Assembly (NCBI RefSeq): GCF_032335695.1
Contig: NZ_JACTOJ010000003.1
Coordinates: forward strand, 248,001 to 312,000
Origin: JACTOJ01 sp032335695
GTDB taxonomy: Bacteria > Bacillota > Clostridia > Clostridiales > Clostridiaceae
Direction of reading: 5' to 3'
DNA length: 64,000 nt
In this document: in pieces, positions 60,995 through 64,000 of the stretch
Layout: each line of letters starts with the position of its first letter
Numbering within the stretch: position 1 is the first letter of the stretch
Translations under genes and position numbers: made by a program
The notes under the pieces: generated by a model
The model's input: only the letters and a program-made list of their open reading frames with translations
Told to the model about the DNA's origin: nothing
The model's database searches: none

Positions 60995-61834
60995 ATGGAA
61001 ATCAAAAAAAATAAACTTATGCTTCTTTTCTTATTACCTTTTGTTATTTTAGTAATAGGCTTTGAAATATTACCATTAATTTCGGTAGTCTTAGGGAGCT
61101 TTAAAAACAGTGAAGGAAATTTTACTTTTCTTCAGTATAGAACTATATTTACAAATAAATTTTATATTCAAGGCTTCACCAACAGCTTAAAGATATCATT
61201 CTATTCTAGTTTTGTTGGAATAATTGTGGCGGTGATAGGTTCTTATTCCATAAGCAGATTATCAAATAAAATAAAAGAAAGAGTTTTAATGCTTTCAAAT
61301 ATGACTTCAAATTTTGCTGGAATACCTCTTGCTTTTGCTTTTATGATATTGCTTGGAAACAATGGAATCATGACTCTTATCGGAAAAAGATTTGGAATCA
61401 GCTTTTTAGGAAATTTTAATTTATATTCTGTTACTGGTTTAATTATGTCATATATATATTTTCAAATTCCTTTAGGAATTCTGCTCCTGTATCCTTCTTA
61501 TGATGCTTTAAAGGGTGAATGGAAGGAAGCTGCTACTGTTTTAGGAGCTTCAAAATTAAAGTTTTGGCGATACATAGGGATTCCACTGGTGCTTCCCAGT
61601 ATACTTGGTACTTTCAGCATACTTTTTGCTAATGCTATGGGAGCTTACTCTACAGCCGTAGCACTTACCAGCGGAAATTATAATTTGCTGTCTATAAGGA
61701 TTGCTGCGTTGATATCAGGCGATATGTATCTAAATCCAGAATTAGCATCTGCCTTAGGAATAATGCTTGGAGCTATAGTAGTATTCACTAATTTAGTAAA
61801 TGAGTTTATTTCTAGCAAGAGGAGGATGAGCTAA
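60995..61834 (+). CDS. ABC importer permease 1
   Basis: 279 residues from the ATG at 60995 (AAAGGGAG before it); the in-frame GTG at 60974 has no site. Six membrane helices; the EAA loop reads EAATVLGASKLKFWRYIGIP near residues 185-204. It is the PotB/FbpB/PhnU type. It pairs with the next gene's product, whose start overlaps its stop by 1 bp. Confidence 0.92.
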   Translation: MEIKKNKLMLLFLLPFVILVIGFEILPLISVVLGSFKNSEGNFTFLQYRTIFTNKFYIQGFTNSLKISFYSSFVGIIVAVIGSYSISRLSNKIKERVLMLSNMTSNFAGIPLAFAFMILLGNNGIMTLIGKRFGISFLGNFNLYSVTGLIMSYIYFQIPLGILLLYPSYDALKGEWKEAATVLGASKLKFWRYIGIPLVLPSILGTFSILFANAMGAYSTAVALTSGNYNLLSIRIAALISGDMYLNPELASALGIMLGAIVVFTNLVNEFISSKRRMS

Positions 61835-62625
61835 TGAAAAAAGGTAAAATAAAATATTATATAATTTCAGCAATAATACTTATATATCTGTTTATTCCTC
61901 TAGTAGCTACTTTTGTATTTTCTATAGCAAAAACCTGGCAGGCTACCATATTGCCGGAGGGATTGACCTTAAAGTGGTATACCACACTGTTTTCAGATAC
62001 AAGATTTTTGCAATCCATAGAAAGATCCTTTGCCGTAAGCATATTAACTTTGCTTATAAGCATAGTGATTATGATACCTACGGTATTTATTGTTGCAGTG
62101 TATTTTAAAAAGTTTGAAAAAATCATAAGCGTATTATCAATAATTCCTTTTACTGTTCCTGCTGTGGTGTATGCAGTAGGACTAATAAAGATATATTCTT
62201 CAGGCCCAATAGTTATATCTGGTACCATATGGATACTTATAGGAGCTTTTTTTGTACTGATATTACCTTATATGTTCCAAGGTATAAGAAACAGCTTGAG
62301 AACAGTGGACGCAGTAAAGCTTATGGAAGCTGCTGAGATTTTGAATGCTAATAGATTCCAGGCTTTTATACATGTCATACTTCCAAATATGATTAAAGGG
62401 GTCACTGTCTCTGCACTTTTATCTTTTTCTATAATATTTGGAGAATTTGCTCTCACTAATATTTTAGCAGGAGGAGCCTATGAAACTGTACAGATATATC
62501 TATATAACATGCAAGGAAACAGCGGAAGCATAAGCAGTGCAGTGGTAATAATTTATTTCGTATGCGTTTTAATATTATCTTTTGTCAGCACAAAGATAAA
62601 CAAGCTTGTAACTAAAACTAGGTAG
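61834..62625 (+). CDS. ABC importer permease 2
   Basis: 263 residues, six membrane helices; the EAA loop reads EAAEILNANRFQAFIHVILP. PotC/PhnV type. The TAATG overlap with the upstream gene gives translational coupling, and the ATPase gene follows within about 10 bp. Confidence 0.92.
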   Translation: MKKGKIKYYIISAIILIYLFIPLVATFVFSIAKTWQATILPEGLTLKWYTTLFSDTRFLQSIERSFAVSILTLLISIVIMIPTVFIVAVYFKKFEKIISVLSIIPFTVPAVVYAVGLIKIYSSGPIVISGTIWILIGAFFVLILPYMFQGIRNSLRTVDAVKLMEAAEILNANRFQAFIHVILPNMIKGVTVSALLSFSIIFGEFALTNILAGGAYETVQIYLYNMQGNSGSISSAVVIIYFVCVLILSFVSTKINKLVTKTR

Positions 62626-62635
62626 GAGGATAATG

Positions 62636-63652
62636 ATGAGTTTTGTAAAAGTAAATAAATTAGAAAAGAGCTACGGTAAATCCAAGGTATTTGAAAATAT
62701 AAATTTTACAATAGAAAAAGGGGAGTTTATAACTTTGCTTGGTCCAAGCGGCTGCGGAAAGACTACTCTTTTAAGATGTATATCAGGCTTAGAGGATATA
62801 AATAGCGGAGAGATATACATAGAAGATAAGGACATCAGCAGATTAAGCCCTAAGGATAGAAATATCAGCATGGTTTTTCAATCCTATGCGCTATTTCCTA
62901 ACATGACAGTTAGAGAAAATATAGGTTTTGGATTAAAAATGAAAAAGGTGCCCAAGGAAGAAGCCGAAAGTAAGATAGCTAAAATGCTAGAACTGGTGGA
63001 GCTTTCAGGTAAGGATAAGGCATATCCTCATGAGCTTTCAGGAGGACAGCAGCAGAGGGTAGCACTTGCGAGAGCTTTAGTTATGGAACCTAAGATATTA
63101 TTGCTGGATGAACCTCTCAGCGCTTTAGATGCAAAGATAAGAAAAAGTTTAAGGATGCAGATCAGAGAGATACAAAAAAAGCTTAACATAACCACAATTT
63201 TTGTAACTCATGATCAAGAAGAAGCCTTAATTATATCAGATAGAATATTTATAATGGATAAAGGTCATATAGCTCAAATGGGAACTTCAAAGGAAATATA
63301 TACAAGTCCCGAAAGCAAATTTGTGGCAGAGTTTATTGGAAATTATAACATATTCACCAAAGAAGAAATTATTAAATTGGCAAATAGGGGGCTTCAAGGA
63401 GAAATTTTTGCTGTTAGACCTGAAACAATTTCTATGTGCGATGAAGCTATAGATGAAGATGGAGAAAATATATTATATTTTTCAGGAAGCATAAAAGATA
63501 ATGTGGTATTAGGGAATGTAATACGATATTACGTGCAGGTTATGGAAAAAAATGTAACTGTAGACCTATTAAATAGGAAAGAAAACTATTTTGACAATGG
63601 AAAAGAAGTCACATTGTTTGTAACAATAAAAGAATGTAAGAAAATAAAATAA
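62636..63652 (+). CDS. ABC importer ATPase
   Basis: 338 residues from the second of two adjacent ATGs (AGGAGG 6 nt upstream). Walker A GPSGCGKTT, Q-loop SMVFQSYALFPNMTV, signature LSGGQQQRVALARALV, Walker B ILLLDEPLSALDAK and the switch histidine in FVTHDQEEAL, then a C-terminal TOBE-like regulatory domain (about 240-338). PotA/FbpC/PhnT class. It powers the importer encoded just upstream. Its stop is followed 2 bp later by a full copy of element A. Confidence 0.95.
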   Translation: MSFVKVNKLEKSYGKSKVFENINFTIEKGEFITLLGPSGCGKTTLLRCISGLEDINSGEIYIEDKDISRLSPKDRNISMVFQSYALFPNMTVRENIGFGLKMKKVPKEEAESKIAKMLELVELSGKDKAYPHELSGGQQQRVALARALVMEPKILLLDEPLSALDAKIRKSLRMQIREIQKKLNITTIFVTHDQEEALIISDRIFIMDKGHIAQMGTSKEIYTSPESKFVAEFIGNYNIFTKEEIIKLANRGLQGEIFAVRPETISMCDEAIDEDGENILYFSGSIKDNVVLGNVIRYYVQVMEKNVTVDLLNRKENYFDNGKEVTLFVTIKECKKIK

Positions 63653-63654
63653 TT

Positions 63655-63890
63655 GGATATGTTTTAAGAGAATGTTGATATAGGCTTTGGTCGTCTAGGC
63701 ATGGTTTCTTTCAGAACCCATGTAAGAAACTCTAAGGCTTGCTTTATTATAATTGGCTACCCATTTTAATGTGCCGTCCTAGCACTAAAATGGCTTTGCC
63801 CTTCCTGGGCAAAATTACGCCAATTATAAGTCGCAATTCCTAAGAGTTTCTAGAACTCCAAAGATAATATCAACATTTTAAAACATATCC
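63655..63890. repeat. Element A, full-length copy 2 (236 bp)
   Basis: Same boundaries and exactly the same length as the copy at 19246-19481. Differences make the inner TTTGCCC/GGGCAAA stem perfect here (imperfect in copy 1) and lengthen GTGC/GCAC by one pair. It begins right after the ATPase stop codon. It and element B occupy most of 63653-64000, and a terminator-like hairpin ends the window. Confidence 0.85.
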
Positions 63891-63907
63891 TGACCCGCAA
63901 AAGGAAT

Positions 63908-63945
63908 GTTTTAAATCAGTGTAAAAATCAACACTGATTTAAAAC
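63908..63945. repeat. Element B hairpin, copy 7
   Basis: Perfect GTTTTAAATCAGTGT inverted repeat with loop AAAAATCA, 17 bp beyond element A copy 2. Confidence 0.9.
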
Positions 63946-63972
63946 AGAGACAAATAACTTTATTCTGATAGT

Positions 63973-63998
63973 AGGGAGATAATTATCTTCCTTTTTAT
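63973..63998 (+). terminator. Terminator after the importer operon and element A/B
   Basis: AGGGAGATAA and TTATCTTCCT pair (one G-U; the centre must open to form a loop) and are followed by TTTTATTT. If it is the operon terminator, element A/B is part of the 3' end of the transcript. Confidence 0.6.
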
Positions 63999-64000
63999 TT

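Noticed and set aside
61857..62228. A 123-codon minus-strand frame within the importer permease
   Set aside because: It is antisense to a clear permease gene and shows only mirror composition of membrane helices.

Overview
The window looks like chromosome of a saccharolytic Clostridium (Clostridiaceae). It is strongly AT-rich, with AGGAGG-type ribosome binding sites, frequent TTG and GTG starts and simple hairpin-plus-T terminators. It carries a YesMN/LplABC carbohydrate system, LicT-type antitermination, many soluble chemoreceptor-like proteins and thiolase. I saw no rRNA, tRNA, CRISPR array, phage genes or transposase. Species assignment is inference.

Layout. 1-5.05 kb: end of a beta-propeller protein, a secreted GH5 cellulase, an AraC regulator and a GH52 beta-xylosidase. 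5.25-14.2 kb: a YesN-YesM-YesN set followed by a lipoprotein and two permeases of an oligosaccharide ABC importer that has no ATPase gene of its own here. 14.2-21.9 kb: transketolase, a short soluble chemoreceptor, a HAD phosphatase, an unrecognised protein, a Nudix hydrolase, an EreA/ChaN-like protein and an AraC regulator. 22.1-25.7 kb: a LacI regulator, a GH35 beta-galactosidase and a decayed GH43 gene; matching CCGG-centred operators precede the LacI and GH35 genes. 25.9-33.3 kb: a Tim44-like membrane protein, two HAD proteins, a YgjP-type metallopeptidase, a FIST sensor with a soluble chemoreceptor, FetAB and a FecCD-permease remnant. 33.3-39.3 kb: a complete beta-glucoside PTS operon (licT, bglP, two GH1 enzymes) with two antiterminator/terminator pairs. 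39.4-49.1 kb: PhzF, a membrane hydrolase, azoreductase, cardiolipin synthase, two chemoreceptors, a Vga-like ABC-F protein behind an attenuator, and a 32-residue membrane peptide. 49.2-57.1 kb: TetR-thiolase, then cyclic-di-GMP and hybrid-kinase signalling genes and an L,D-transpeptidase. 57.3-63.7 kb: an alkaline-phosphatase-fold hydrolase, a DeoR regulator, a YtaF-type membrane protein and a four-gene ABC importer; two copies of one upstream sequence suggest joint control.

The least explained signal is a dispersed intergenic repeat family. Element A is 236 bp, bounded by imperfect inverted repeats (GGYTATGTTTTAAAAGAATG and its complement), and has nested internal stems. It occurs twice at equal length and about 93 percent identity by eye (19246-19481, 63655-63890), plus deleted derivatives (40951-41020, 18100-18142, 44886-44906). 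Element B is a 38-bp hairpin (15-bp arms, 8-nt loop) present seven times; in both full copies it lies 17 bp beyond A. No copy interrupts a gene. It could be a non-autonomous mobile element, a structured RNA, or both.
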